Part shown: positions 1 to 8,952 of the stretch, one piece after another
Position numbering within the stretch: the first letter of the stretch is position 1
Layout: each line of letters starts with the position of its first letter
Assembly (NCBI RefSeq): GCF_029767755.1
Contig: NZ_JARUQS010000001.1
Location: 1,116,001 to 1,180,000 of the forward strand
Length of the DNA stretch: 64,000 nucleotides
Source: Thiomicrorhabdus sp. zzn3
GTDB lineage: Bacteria > Pseudomonadota > Gammaproteobacteria > Thiomicrospirales > Thiomicrospiraceae
Direction: 5' to 3'
Translations under genes and position numbers: made by a program
The notes under the pieces: model-generated
Database searches by the model: none
What the model saw: only the letters and a program-made list of their open reading frames with translations
What the model was told of the DNA's origin: nothing

Positions 1-739
1 ACTGTTCACCCAACTGATGGCGTACATCAAACACCTCAAACATGTCTTTGATTTTAAGCTGCAGCGCTCCCACCTCGTTACCGTACTTAAATACCTTTTG
101 CGCATCCTCAATGTGAATAATCGCCAAAGCACTGTCATACTCATGCATACCGGCCTCAAACAGTCCTGTGACGGTAAAACGCTTAATCCTTGGCACCATC
201 CCGACCGGGGAAAAAGTCCCCTGAGGTGCAATCAAGGTCACTTTGTCCCCCACGGATACACCTAAACTTACTGCCAGTTCAGACCCCAGAACCACACCAT
301 ACTCTTTAGGCTTCAGATCATTTAGGGAACCGCGAACCATTTTGCTTTCGATATCGGCCACTTCGTTCTCGTAGGCCGGATCAATCCCGCGAACCGCCAC
401 GCCTTTAACCTCACCGCTACGCGTCAACATGCCCTGCTCCATAATATTGGGCGCGGCACCGACCACTTCAGGGTTTTTTTTAACCTCGTGATAGAGTGTC
501 GACCAGTCATGCAAACGCTGATCACTTTCCGTCAACGTCATGTGTGCAGTCATCCCCAAAATTCGATCGCGCAATTCCTGTTGAAATCCGTTCATAATGG
601 AGAGCACGGTAATCAACGCGGTCACCCCCAAGGCGATGCCGATCATGGAAGAAAAGGTAATAAACGAGATGAAGCCATTGCGACGTTTCGCACGGGTATA
701 GCGAAAACCGAGTAACAATTCAAACGGCGCTTTAAACAT
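1..739 (-). CDS. lolC: Lipoprotein-releasing ABC transporter permease LolC/LolE (partial)
   Basis: Partial gene on the minus strand: it starts at the ATG at 739-737 and stays open to the left edge (246 codons). The product begins MFKAPFELLLGFRYTRAKRR, followed by a first membrane segment and VTALITVLSIMNGFQQELRD, which is the classic LolC/LolE N-terminus, then the periplasmic MacB-like core domain. LolCDE extracts outer-membrane lipoproteins from the inner membrane and hands them to LolA. Family membership is clear. Calling it LolC rather than LolE is a guess because many Gammaproteobacteria carry a single hybrid permease, and the partner ATPase would lie outside the window. Confidence 0.9.
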   Translation of the reverse strand, partial: MFKAPFELLLGFRYTRAKRRNGFISFITFSSMIGIALGVTALITVLSIMNGFQQELRDRILGMTAHMTLTESDQRLHDWSTLYHEVKKNPEVVGAAPNIMEQGMLTRSGEVKGVAVRGIDPAYENEVADIESKMVRGSLNDLKPKEYGVVLGSELAVSLGVSVGDKVTLIAPQGTFSPVGMVPRIKRFTVTGLFEAGMHEYDSALAIIHIEDAQKVFKYGNEVGALQLKIKDMFEVFDVRHQLGEQ

Positions 740-750
740 AATAAACCTAA

Positions 751-1419
751 TTAAGAGTGATGATTATCCCGGTCCTCGGGACGCATTTGAGGAGGTTGAG
801 GGGCTTTATAAGAGATAAACACCGGCAGTTCGATATTATACATAATGGCACCCACACGCATTGCCAAGGTAACAATAATTGCCACCGCTACCGCTAAATC
901 GGTCGCGACCTCCCATTGAACCAGCAACAGCAGCAAACTGGCCCCCACAAAAGAAGCGGTCGCATAAATTTCTTTACGAAAGACCAGGGGAACCTCCCCC
1001 ACCAGCACATCGCGAATAACACCGCCGACGACACCGGTCATAATGCCGGTCATAATCGCAATGGGATCCGAGAACCCCAAAGCCATGGCTTTTTGCGTGC
1101 CAATGACGGTAAACACGGCCAGGCCCAATGCATCTAAAAACAGGAGCAACTTGACAGGCAACCGCCTAAAACGGGCTAAAAAGAAGAGCAGCAGCGCAGA
1201 AATCACCACCACATAAATATAAAGGTCTTCCTGTGTCCAAAAGACTGGCACATCAATAATCAGATCGCGAACCGTTCCACCGCCAATCGCGGTCACCATG
1301 GCAATGACGATCGCACCGAACAGGTCTAGCTGCTTACGACGTGCAGCCAACAACCCGGTAATGGCAAACACTACCGTGCCCAACAGATCCAAATAATGTA
1401 ATATCAGCGCCAAACTCAT
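751..1419 (-). CDS. TRIC/UPF0126-family membrane protein (YicG/YadS-like)
   Basis: Protein of 222 residues with about seven membrane segments arranged as two repeats of the UPF0126 (TRIC-type) domain. The glycine-rich signatures TAIGGGTVRDLI and GVVGGVIRDVL, one per repeat, are diagnostic. Family members include trimeric cation channels, and E. coli YicG has been implicated in glycine uptake; the substrate here is unknown. The reading frame stays open upstream to 1518, but that extension would run through the sqr terminator, so I choose the ATG at 1419 (MSLALILHYLDLLGT), which matches the family's usual start. It ends 11 bp before the LolC-like start, so the two may be cotranscribed. Confidence 0.85.
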   Translation of the reverse strand: MSLALILHYLDLLGTVVFAITGLLAARRKQLDLFGAIVIAMVTAIGGGTVRDLIIDVPVFWTQEDLYIYVVVISALLLFFLARFRRLPVKLLLFLDALGLAVFTVIGTQKAMALGFSDPIAIMTGIMTGVVGGVIRDVLVGEVPLVFRKEIYATASFVGASLLLLLVQWEVATDLAVAVAIIVTLAMRVGAIMYNIELPVFISYKAPQPPQMRPEDRDNHHS

Positions 1420-1496
1420 AGGCGCATTATATAGGATCAATAAAATAAGAAAACTGTAATATGTCCATTCTGTAATTAAGGAAACTAATCCGTCCC

Positions 1497-1532
1497 CTAA
1501 AACAAAAAACGCCCTCAATTTAGAGGGCGTTT
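1497..1532 (-). terminator. Rho-independent terminator downstream of sqr
   Basis: Perfect 10-bp stem AAACGCCCTC (1507-1516) / GAGGGCGTTT (1523-1532) with a 6-nt loop, and an A-rich tract on its left that reads as a U-run on the minus strand. It lies 30 bp past the sqr stop codon. Confidence 0.9.
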
Positions 1533-1562
1533 ACGCTTTGGTATTAACGTTTCAGGTCCGAC

Positions 1563-2885
1563 TTATTTTTTCGCGTCAGACTTCAAACGGTTAATCCCCA
1601 ACATCTTCATAATGTACTTCTGGTAAATCGGTTCAGAGTTACCCGCCTTCATGTTACGGATAAAGTATTTCTCAAACGCGATCTTGGCCAAATGCACCCA
1701 CTTCCCTTTTTTCGCCCAAGTCAGGTTACGAGGCGGGATCTGAGGCAAGGCTACGAATGCCGCTCCCGAATCCCCCATATCGGCCAAACACACCGTATTC
1801 CAGGTTGGTTCCTCATGAGGCTCCTTACCTTCAATATTGGCTTCGATATTGTGGCAAATCGCCGTCACCATCGACTCGATCATCAATCCGGTTTTTGGTG
1901 TACCGCATGGCACTGGACACTTGGTATCCACCGGAGGAATTGCAATCCCAACACCCAACGCATAAATATTGTGGTAAGTCGGGTTACGGCTGAATTGGTC
2001 AACTTTGACGAAACCACGTGGGTTAACCAATGGCCCACCCATTTTTTCAGGATCTGGATCCACCATCTCCTGCAGGAACTTAGACCCTTTAAAGGCCGGC
2101 AACATCATCGCATATTTAAATGGCAATTCGTGTTGATCGATCACCTCACCTTTGTTGTTGTGCTCGTCTACATACATAATGCCATCGGCGATTTTGGTGG
2201 TTTTTGCATTACAGATCCAGTTGATGTGACGGTTACGCAACTCGGATTCCATCAACCCTTTAGAGTCCCCTACCCCCCCAAGACCAAGGTGTCCGATGTA
2301 AGGTTCTGCGGTGACAAACGTCATCGGAACCTGGCTACGAATCTTACGCTTACGCAGATCCGTTTCCATAATCATGGCAAACTCGTAAGCCGGACCGAAA
2401 CAGGAGGCACCTTGGACCGCACCGACAATGATTGGCCCTGGATCTTTACAGAACTCTTCCCATTGCTCATGCGCTTCAACCGAGTGCGGCGTAGTACATA
2501 CCGATACCGTGTTACCACCGTGACTCTTAGGTCCGAACCCTTCAACCTCATCAAACGCCAGTGCCGGACCCGTCGCCAGAATCAGATAGTCGTATTCCAT
2601 TTCAGAACCGTCATCCAAGGTGATCTTGTTGTTCTCAGGATCCAAGCCGGTACAAGTATTGTGATAAAACTCGATGCCTTTGCGAGTCAGATAAGGCTCC
2701 AATTTGAATGAAATATCTTCAGGCTTTCTCCAGCCGACAGCAACCCACGGGTTCGATGGAACAAAATTAAACTCATCAATGGCATTTACGACCTTAATCG
2801 TATGACCTTTATCAAGGTGCTTACGAATGTCGTAGGACATAGGCAATCCGCCTGTACTCGATCCAACCACAACAACTGTTGCCAT
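1563..2885 (-). CDS. sqr: Sulfide:quinone oxidoreductase
   Basis: A 440-residue FAD-dependent disulfide oxidoreductase. The N-terminus holds the dinucleotide-binding motif (VVVVGSSTGGLPMSYDIRK) and the YLILATGPAL strand follows near residue 100. Cysteines C130, C162 (in GASCFGPAYE) and C323/C327 (KCPVPCGTPKTG) sit where SQR enzymes carry the residues that handle the sulfide sulfur. SQR oxidises sulfide at the inner membrane and reduces quinone, the usual entry of electrons in Thiomicrospira-type bacteria. The start has a good ribosome site (AAAGGA, about 7 nt upstream). It is probably monocistronic, with its own terminator and a 237-bp structured AT-rich leader. The SQR subtype cannot be fixed by eye; a flavocytochrome c-like relative is less likely. 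Confidence 0.9.
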   Translation of the reverse strand: MATVVVVGSSTGGLPMSYDIRKHLDKGHTIKVVNAIDEFNFVPSNPWVAVGWRKPEDISFKLEPYLTRKGIEFYHNTCTGLDPENNKITLDDGSEMEYDYLILATGPALAFDEVEGFGPKSHGGNTVSVCTTPHSVEAHEQWEEFCKDPGPIIVGAVQGASCFGPAYEFAMIMETDLRKRKIRSQVPMTFVTAEPYIGHLGLGGVGDSKGLMESELRNRHINWICNAKTTKIADGIMYVDEHNNKGEVIDQHELPFKYAMMLPAFKGSKFLQEMVDPDPEKMGGPLVNPRGFVKVDQFSRNPTYHNIYALGVGIAIPPVDTKCPVPCGTPKTGLMIESMVTAICHNIEANIEGKEPHEEPTWNTVCLADMGDSGAAFVALPQIPPRNLTWAKKGKWVHLAKIAFEKYFIRNMKAGNSEPIYQKYIMKMLGINRLKSDAKK

Positions 2886-2923
2886 ACTTCTATCCTTTCT
2901 TGTTCTTCAAGTGATTTAATTAT

Positions 2924-2981
2924 TTAATAATGGCCTATAAGGCCCATTTATTAAGGGTTCTGCGACCCAAAAGTGGGTTCA
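2924..2981 (-). promoter_or_regulatory. Structured leader upstream of sqr
   Basis: Within the AT-rich gap 2886-3122 there is an interrupted inverted repeat, TTAATAATGGCC / GGCCCATTTATTAA around TATAA (2924-2953). Next to it, two mutually exclusive hairpins share the bases ACCC at 2965-2968 (GGGT 2955-2958 or TGGGT 2974-2978). This could be an operator, an attenuator, or a terminator for the upstream membrane gene. No function is proven. Confidence 0.4.
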
Positions 2982-3122
2982 ATAATGGACTAAAGAATCC
3001 CAAAATAACAATAAAATTTACATATCACTCATCAATTAAATTAATTAATCACTAAAATTTTCCCTTATGAAACTTTACCCATGCCCATAAGCATTAAATA
3101 CACTGATAATTAACCATCAATT

Positions 3123-4334
3123 TTACTGATTCGTCCGCCTCACCAAATAAGCTGGAATTAACCATAAAATCACCGCCGTCGCGGTCGCCAATGACAGCAG
3201 GGTCACCCAAGAAGCCTGTTGAATATCATCATTGCTACTCAACAGCAATACGCCAACCCCTAAAAACAGTGTCCAGCTGCTTAACCAGATAGGACGTGCG
3301 ACACTGGCCATGGCATACCGTACCGCCGAGTCGTTATCACGAAACAACCCTTGCTTGGCACGGACATAGCGCGAAAAAAAATGAATGCCGTCATCGACAA
3401 TCAATCCCATCGGCACCATCAACCACAATAACGGTAAACTTGACGGAGCAACCAGCCAAACAAATAGCGCAAGAGCAAACAATAACGCGGCAAAATTCGC
3501 CAAAGTATTGAGCAGTGCTAAATGCACACTGTGCCAGAAAACCACAAACAACAGCGCCAGCACCAGCAGCATCCCCCACATATTGGCCATGGCATTCCAG
3601 ATCATCGGCTGACTCAACACCAACCCCAATAGAAGCGTTAACATCCCCAGCGTCAACGCCAAACTCAAACGCGGATAGCGCTTCATCCAATCCAGTACAA
3701 ACAGGTAGCCGTGACGATCAGATGGATTCCCCACCCTGAACTCCAATAACCAACTCAGCAAAATAAGCGGCAACCAGCTCAGAGTCACGGCATAACTTAA
3801 AATGGCGCCTAGCGTCACCACGACCGCCATCGATTGCAGTTGTGGTTCATACCAGGCCGCAAAGACAAAGCCCAGCAAGGTCGTTAAATTGGAGAGAAAG
3901 ATCGGGCGGTGATTCAATTTTAGGGCTTCCGCAACAGCATCAAATTGAAACAGACCACGCGCCATTTCGCGTAACAGACTGCTTAAGACATGAATCAGAT
4001 TACTGGTCATCAAGGTCATCACGACCACCAGACCCAATACACTGTTCGCATCCAAAACCACCCCCAACCAACCAAGGCCGCCAAGTGTCATCAACAGAAT
4101 GTAAAGACCCAATCCCAACTGAACCAGCGCAGTTCTAACCGACGCCAACAACCAGGCCAAAGCCGCAGACATCACCACCAATGACGAGGCCGATATCCCC
4201 CAGGCCTGCCAGGAAAGACGACTTTCAAAAAAAACCAATCCCGACAGACACATTGCAGATAACAACGCCAGCAAGGCCCCTAGCAGCTTTTTATGGTGCG
4301 CCATAATCTGTACCCAATTAAATGCCCAGTTCAT
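3123..4334 (-). CDS. RND/MMPL-like membrane protein lacking the periplasmic domains
   Basis: A 403-residue, almost entirely hydrophobic protein with roughly 11-12 membrane segments. Two halves each resemble the TM4-TM6 region of RND-superfamily transporters: SNLIHVLSSLLREMARG with HRPIFLSNLTTLLGF in the first, and GLIVDDGIHFFSRYVRAKQG with ARPIWLSSWTLFLG in the second. Only the second half keeps the acidic pair (VDD) typical of proton-coupled RND proteins. The large loops normally found after TM1 and TM7 are absent, so the protein is about half the usual length. It shares orientation with sqr and lies 237 bp upstream of it. Function and substrate are unknown; it may be a partner subunit or a degenerate lineage of MMPL exporters. 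Confidence 0.65.
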   Translation of the reverse strand: MNWAFNWVQIMAHHKKLLGALLALLSAMCLSGLVFFESRLSWQAWGISASSLVVMSAALAWLLASVRTALVQLGLGLYILLMTLGGLGWLGVVLDANSVLGLVVVMTLMTSNLIHVLSSLLREMARGLFQFDAVAEALKLNHRPIFLSNLTTLLGFVFAAWYEPQLQSMAVVVTLGAILSYAVTLSWLPLILLSWLLEFRVGNPSDRHGYLFVLDWMKRYPRLSLALTLGMLTLLLGLVLSQPMIWNAMANMWGMLLVLALLFVVFWHSVHLALLNTLANFAALLFALALFVWLVAPSSLPLLWLMVPMGLIVDDGIHFFSRYVRAKQGLFRDNDSAVRYAMASVARPIWLSSWTLFLGVGVLLLSSNDDIQQASWVTLLSLATATAVILWLIPAYLVRRTNQ

Positions 4335-4534
4335 GTCTTATCCTTTATGTCCACTGGTTTAAACAACAACTCACCTTGAAAGCGTCGAACTCAATAACCT
4401 GCCGCTAAACAAGAATTCAAAGCGTACGGAATAGACGCCACTTTCGTAAGCCAGACGCGTAGTTTAAAATAGTGCGCTTTAATTGATAAGCACAACCGCG
4501 AATCAACCCATCACTGCAACTACCCGCATCTGAC

Positions 4535-7500
4535 ATGACAAACAAACGTTCACTTTTCGATCTTAATGCCATTTCCCTTCAAGGGCACCGCTCCTATTGG
4601 GCTAATCTAAACTCCGCCGAACAGAGTCTGGCCATTGCCCGCCACTGCCAAAACGCAACAGGCCTGGTGGTGGTGATCACCCCGGATTCCCAAAGCGCAA
4701 GTCGCATGATGGACGAAGTGCGATTTTTTGCCCCTGATCTGCCGCTGATGAGTTTTCCGGAATGGGAAACGCTGCCCTACGACCGTTTTTCCCCGCATCA
4801 GGACCTGATTTCCGAGCGTTTAAAAACCCTCTATCGCCTGCCGCAGACTCAGACAGGCCTGCTGATTTTACCGCTCGCCACGCTGATGCAACGCGTCGTA
4901 CCGCACGATTACATTCAAGCGTTTACCTTTCTACTCTCTACCGGTGAACGCCTTGACCTGGAACAGTTTGCACAAAAACTTGAAACCGGCGGCTATCAAC
5001 GCGTCAGCCAGGTGATGGAGCACGGTGAATTTGCCATTCGCGGCTCCATTATCGACCTCTACCCGATGGGCAGCCGCCTACCCTACCGCCTCGACCTGTT
5101 TGATGATGAGATCGAAACCATCCGCAGCTTCGACCCGGAAAGCCAGCGTTCCATCGAACAGATCGAACGCATCCAGCTGTTACCGGCCAAGGAGTACGAT
5201 TTTACCCCGCAGGGGATTGAGCGCTTCCGCCAGAAATTCAAACTCGCCTTCGGTGATGACAGCCGTCACTGCCAGCTCTACCAGCAGGTCAGCGACGCCC
5301 AAGCAGTCGGCGGACTCGAATACTACCTGCCGCTGTTCCATGAACACCTGACATCACTGTTTGATTATCTGCCGGACAATACCCAATTTTTTGATCTTGA
5401 TGATCTGCAGACCACCTTGCAACAGGTAGAGCACGACTACAACGAGCGTTACCAGATCGGCCAGCACAATCCCGATTACCCGATTCTGCCACCCCAGGAA
5501 CTGATCCTGGGTGAAACCGAACTGCTGACCACGCTCAAACAGTATCACCGCATTACCTTGCAAACAGCGGTCAATAGCAAAACCACCGTTTCGTTTGACA
5601 CCCTGAACCTGCCTGATCTGAGTGTGCAGCCGCAGAGCGACTATCCGCTGGCGCGCCTGAACGCCTTTTGCGATCACTATTGCGGTGAAAACCAAGGACG
5701 TGTGATTTACAGTGCCGAAAGCACCGGGCGCCGTGAAACTCTGATGACTCTGCTCGGCAAACACAAACAGCATCCGCATATCGTGCATAGCTGGGAGGAA
5801 GCCCTAAAATCCGATCAGGCCTATACGATTGTCGTCAGCCCGCTGGAAACCTCGATTCACACCCCGCACATCAGCGTCATTTGCGAAGCGCAGATTTTCG
5901 GGCAGACCGTGGTGCAAAAACGCCGCCGCAAACGCAAGCACAGCGATTTCGACACCGCCATCAGCAACCTCATCGAACTCGATATCGGCAGCCCGATTGT
6001 CCATATCGACCACGGTGTCGGCCGCTATCAGGGATTGCAAACGCTGGATGTCGGCGGTGAAGAGCGCGAATTCCTGACGATCGAATATGCGGGTGAAGCC
6101 AAACTGTATGTACCGGTCACCTCACTGCATTTGATCAGCCGCTATACCGGAGCGACCCCGGAAACCGCCCCGCTGCATAAACTGGGCAGCGACAAGTGGG
6201 ACAAAGCCAAGCGCAAAGCGGCGGAAAAAGTCCATGACGTCGCCGCCGAGCTGCTGGATATTTATGCGCAACGCGAAGCCCGCCCCGGTTACGCCTTCCA
6301 AACCCCGCAAGAAGCCTATCAACGCTTTGCCGCCAGCTTCCCGTTTGAAGAGACCCCCGATCAGCAGGCGGCGATTGAAGCGGTCATTGACGACATGCAC
6401 AGTGCCAAGCCGATGGATCGCTTGGTGTGTGGTGACGTCGGTTTCGGTAAAACCGAAGTGGCCATGCGTGCCGCCTTTGTCGCCGCCTATGACGGCAAAC
6501 AGGTCGCCGTTCTCGTGCCAACCACCCTACTGGCACAACAGCATCTGGAAAACTTCCGCAATCGTTTTTCCGACTGGCCGGTGCGTATCGAAGTGCTGTC
6601 GCGTTTCCAGACCGCCAAGGAACAGAAGCAGGTTCTCGCCGACCTCGAAGAAGGCAAAATCGATATTATCATCGGCACCCACAAGCTGATTCAAAAGGAC
6701 GTCAAATACGCCCATATCGGCTTGATTATCATCGATGAAGAGCACCGTTTCGGCGTGCGCCAGAAAGAGCAGCTGAAAAAACTGCGCGCCGAAGTGGACG
6801 TGTTGACCATGACCGCCACGCCGATTCCGCGCACCCTGAATATGGCGATGAACGACCTGCGCGACCTGTCTATCATTGCCACCCCGCCGGCCAAGCGTCT
6901 TGCCGTGCAGACGTTTGTCCAGGAGTGGAACGAGGAGGTGGTACGCGAAGCCTGCCTGCGTGAAATCCGCCGCGGCGGACAGATTTATCTGCTTTACAAC
7001 AACGTCGACAAGATCGAGAAGATGGTCGAAGACATGCAGACGCTGATTCCGGAAGCCAAGGTCGATTACGCCCACGGTCAGATGAACGAACGCGAACTGG
7101 AAACCGTGATGGAGAACTTCTACCACCGCCGTTTCAATATTCTGGTGTGTACTACGATCATTGAAACCGGAATCGACATTCCAACCGCCAACACCATTCT
7201 GATCCACCGCGCCGACAAGTTCGGTCTGGCGCAACTGCATCAGCTACGCGGCCGTGTCGGTCGGTCGCATCATCGCGCCTACGCCTACCTGTTTACCGCC
7301 GGCAAATCGCTGCTCACCGCCGATGCCGAAAAACGCCTGACTGCAATTGCCAAGCACGACACTTTGGGTGCCGGTTTTATGCTTGCCAGCCACGACCTGG
7401 AAATTCGCGGCGCCGGGGAACTGCTGGGGGACGGTCAGTCCGGACAGATTCAGGAGATCGGTTTCGGCCTCTACAGCGAACTGCTGGAACGCGCCGTCAA

Positions 7501-7990
7501 GGCCTTAAAGTCCGGTAAGCAGCCGGAACTGACGACCTCATTGCATACCGGCAGTGAAGTGGATTTGGGGGTACCGGCGTTGATTCCCGAAGACTACCTG
7601 CCGGATATTCACAGCCGCTTGGTCTTCTACAAACGCATTGCCAGCGCCGATAACGACGATGCCTTGCATGAACTGGAAGTGGAGATGATCGACCGCTTCG
7701 GCCTGCTGCCGGATCAGGTTAAAAACCTGTTTGCCGTTACTCAGGTCAAATTGCTGATCGAACCGATCGGCATCACCAAACTGGATGCCAGCGAAGCGAT
7801 GATTCGCGTGCAGTTCAATAATCAACCAAATATCGACCCGTTAAAGCTGATTCAGTTGATTCAGGCCTATCCGAAGAACTACCAATTAAAAGGTCAGACC
7901 GAGCTGAAATTTTTCGATACAATGCCAACATTGGAATCCCGAATCGCAGCCATTGAGTTGATGATTCGCTCGATAAAAGCGGACGCTTAA
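4535..7990 (+). CDS. mfd: Transcription-repair coupling factor Mfd
   Basis: Full-length Mfd of 1151 residues (E. coli has 1148). Order: N-terminal UvrB-homology module (SMMDEVRFFAPDLPLMSFPEWETLPYDRFSPH region, about residues 10-340), CarD-like RNA-polymerase interaction domain (about 475-550), then the RecG-like translocase with Walker A GDVGFGKTE at 633, DEEH at 734-737 and RGRVGRS near residue 905, and the TRCF C-terminal domain. It displaces RNA polymerase stalled at lesions and recruits UvrA. The downstream csiV-like gene follows after 18 bp, the arrangement seen in other Gammaproteobacteria. Two CAGGCCTG octamers lie in the 5' part of the gene. Confidence 0.98.
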   Translation: MTNKRSLFDLNAISLQGHRSYWANLNSAEQSLAIARHCQNATGLVVVITPDSQSASRMMDEVRFFAPDLPLMSFPEWETLPYDRFSPHQDLISERLKTLYRLPQTQTGLLILPLATLMQRVVPHDYIQAFTFLLSTGERLDLEQFAQKLETGGYQRVSQVMEHGEFAIRGSIIDLYPMGSRLPYRLDLFDDEIETIRSFDPESQRSIEQIERIQLLPAKEYDFTPQGIERFRQKFKLAFGDDSRHCQLYQQVSDAQAVGGLEYYLPLFHEHLTSLFDYLPDNTQFFDLDDLQTTLQQVEHDYNERYQIGQHNPDYPILPPQELILGETELLTTLKQYHRITLQTAVNSKTTVSFDTLNLPDLSVQPQSDYPLARLNAFCDHYCGENQGRVIYSAESTGRRETLMTLLGKHKQHPHIVHSWEEALKSDQAYTIVVSPLETSIHTPHISVICEAQIFGQTVVQKRRRKRKHSDFDTAISNLIELDIGSPIVHIDHGVGRYQGLQTLDVGGEEREFLTIEYAGEAKLYVPVTSLHLISRYTGATPETAPLHKLGSDKWDKAKRKAAEKVHDVAAELLDIYAQREARPGYAFQTPQEAYQRFAASFPFEETPDQQAAIEAVIDDMHSAKPMDRLVCGDVGFGKTEVAMRAAFVAAYDGKQVAVLVPTTLLAQQHLENFRNRFSDWPVRIEVLSRFQTAKEQKQVLADLEEGKIDIIIGTHKLIQKDVKYAHIGLIIIDEEHRFGVRQKEQLKKLRAEVDVLTMTATPIPRTLNMAMNDLRDLSIIATPPAKRLAVQTFVQEWNEEVVREACLREIRRGGQIYLLYNNVDKIEKMVEDMQTLIPEAKVDYAHGQMNERELETVMENFYHRRFNILVCTTIIETGIDIPTANTILIHRADKFGLAQLHQLRGRVGRSHHRAYAYLFTAGKSLLTADAEKRLTAIAKHDTLGAGFMLASHDLEIRGAGELLGDGQSGQIQEIGFGLYSELLERAVKALKSGKQPELTTSLHTGSEVDLGVPALIPEDYLPDIHSRLVFYKRIASADNDDALHELEVEMIDRFGLLPDQVKNLFAVTQVKLLIEPIGITKLDASEAMIRVQFNNQPNIDPLKLIQLIQAYPKNYQLKGQTELKFFDTMPTLESRIAAIELMIRSIKADA

Positions 7991-8008
7991 GGTACAGTCA
8001 ATCGCACT

Positions 8009-8851
8009 ATGAACTCTTCTTATTTAAGAACCGACAAGATGAAATCGGCCACACCAACCTTTATTCAGCAGATAACGCGCACCTTTTTGATCGGCAGCCT
8101 GGCTTCATTGAGTTTTGTCGCGCAAGCCGCAGACAAGGTAGAAGTGATGGGTATAACCAATGCGGTCGAATCGACGGCAGAGGCACAACCTGCTCTGCCC
8201 CCGCCGCCTCCGAAGTTTACCCAACCCGCCAACGGTGAAGATGCCATTCCCAACTACACCTTGGAAGTGATTGTATTCGAGACCTTTGCCCTCAAAAGTT
8301 GGACCGAAGAGTATTGGCCGGAAGACATTGAAGAACCGGAAATCGAGTCGGCTTTCTCTTTGCAGGCACTATTAGACGGGCAGCAGGATAGCGGTGACAT
8401 GCAAGTTAAACCCCAAGCCAACGCCCTCACCGATCAAGCGGCGCGTCTCAGCCCCAAAAAAGGTTATCGCATCTTGTTTCATCAGGCCTGGTCACAAAAT
8501 ACCGCCGGCGACCAGGAAATGCCGAAGATCAGTATTGAAGGTGCTTACGGCACCACCAATGTTTATGGCACCGTTAAGCTCTATAAAAGCCGCTATGCCC
8601 ATGTCGATTTCGACCTGAATCTGGAGCGTCGTATCCCGGATCGCATTATCGATGAATTTATTGACCATCAAAAGCTGATGCCAACCAATGAAAACGGCTA
8701 CGCTGAGAATGCGCCTTTCGTCGCCCCGGAGTATTGGTCTTTCAAACTCAAAGAAGCCCGCAAGATTCGCCCGAATCAGCTTCACTACCTGGATCACCCA
8801 CAATTCGGCGTTCTGGTGCAACTGCGCTATAACGGCCCCGCAGAACTTTAA
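8009..8851 (+). CDS. csiV: CsiV-family periplasmic protein
   Basis: A 280-residue secreted protein; the signal peptide ends near SLSFVAQA-AD (about residue 40 from this start; a second ATG at 8039 is equally plausible). A proline-rich stretch (PPPPP) follows, then the CsiV signatures NYTLEVIVFETFALKSW, GYRILFHQAWSQ, YKSRYAHVDFDLNLERRIP and NQLHYLDHPQFGVLVQL. CsiV was described in Vibrio as a peptidoglycan-binding protein that works with LpoA to activate PBP1a. Position directly after mfd is conserved for the family and supports the call. It ends at an inverted-repeat terminator built from the CAGGCCTG motif. Confidence 0.8.
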   Translation: MNSSYLRTDKMKSATPTFIQQITRTFLIGSLASLSFVAQAADKVEVMGITNAVESTAEAQPALPPPPPKFTQPANGEDAIPNYTLEVIVFETFALKSWTEEYWPEDIEEPEIESAFSLQALLDGQQDSGDMQVKPQANALTDQAARLSPKKGYRILFHQAWSQNTAGDQEMPKISIEGAYGTTNVYGTVKLYKSRYAHVDFDLNLERRIPDRIIDEFIDHQKLMPTNENGYAENAPFVAPEYWSFKLKEARKIRPNQLHYLDHPQFGVLVQLRYNGPAEL

Positions 8852-8888
8852 GCAGCTATTAAGAAAAGATTTCGACAACTCCCTTAAA

Positions 8889-8910
8889 AAGCAAACAGGC
8901 CTGCCAGGAG
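8889..8910. repeat. CAGGCCTG motif copy (left arm of stem-loop)
   Basis: Core octamer at 8896-8903; forms the left arm of the stem-loop at 8894-8930. Confidence 0.7.
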
Positions 8911-8930
8911 TTATTTCCGGCAGGCCTGTT
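8894..8930. terminator. Stem-loop made of two inverted CAGGCCTG motifs
   Basis: A perfect 12-bp stem, AACAGGCCTGCC (8894-8905) / GGCAGGCCTGTT (8919-8930), with a 13-nt loop, followed by CAGTTT. It lies between the convergent csiV and HbpS-like genes and probably terminates csiV. It is the only place in the window where two copies of the dispersed motif face each other. Confidence 0.75.
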
Positions 8931-8935
8931 CAGTT
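8914..8935 (+). repeat. CAGGCCTG motif copy, exact TTCAGTTT tail
   Basis: Core octamer at 8921-8928 followed by the exact tail TTCAGTTT on the plus strand; right arm of the stem-loop. Confidence 0.8.
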
Positions 8936-8952
8936 TCAAAGAACCGAAAAAC

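Noticed and set aside
1692-2711. 339-codon frame on the plus strand opposite sqr
   Set aside because: It lies entirely inside the well-supported sqr gene, has no ribosome site and encodes no recognisable domain; it is a mirror of the codon use of sqr.
6527-7240. 237-codon frame antisense to mfd
   Set aside because: Shadow of the mfd reading frame; no independent start signal or family.
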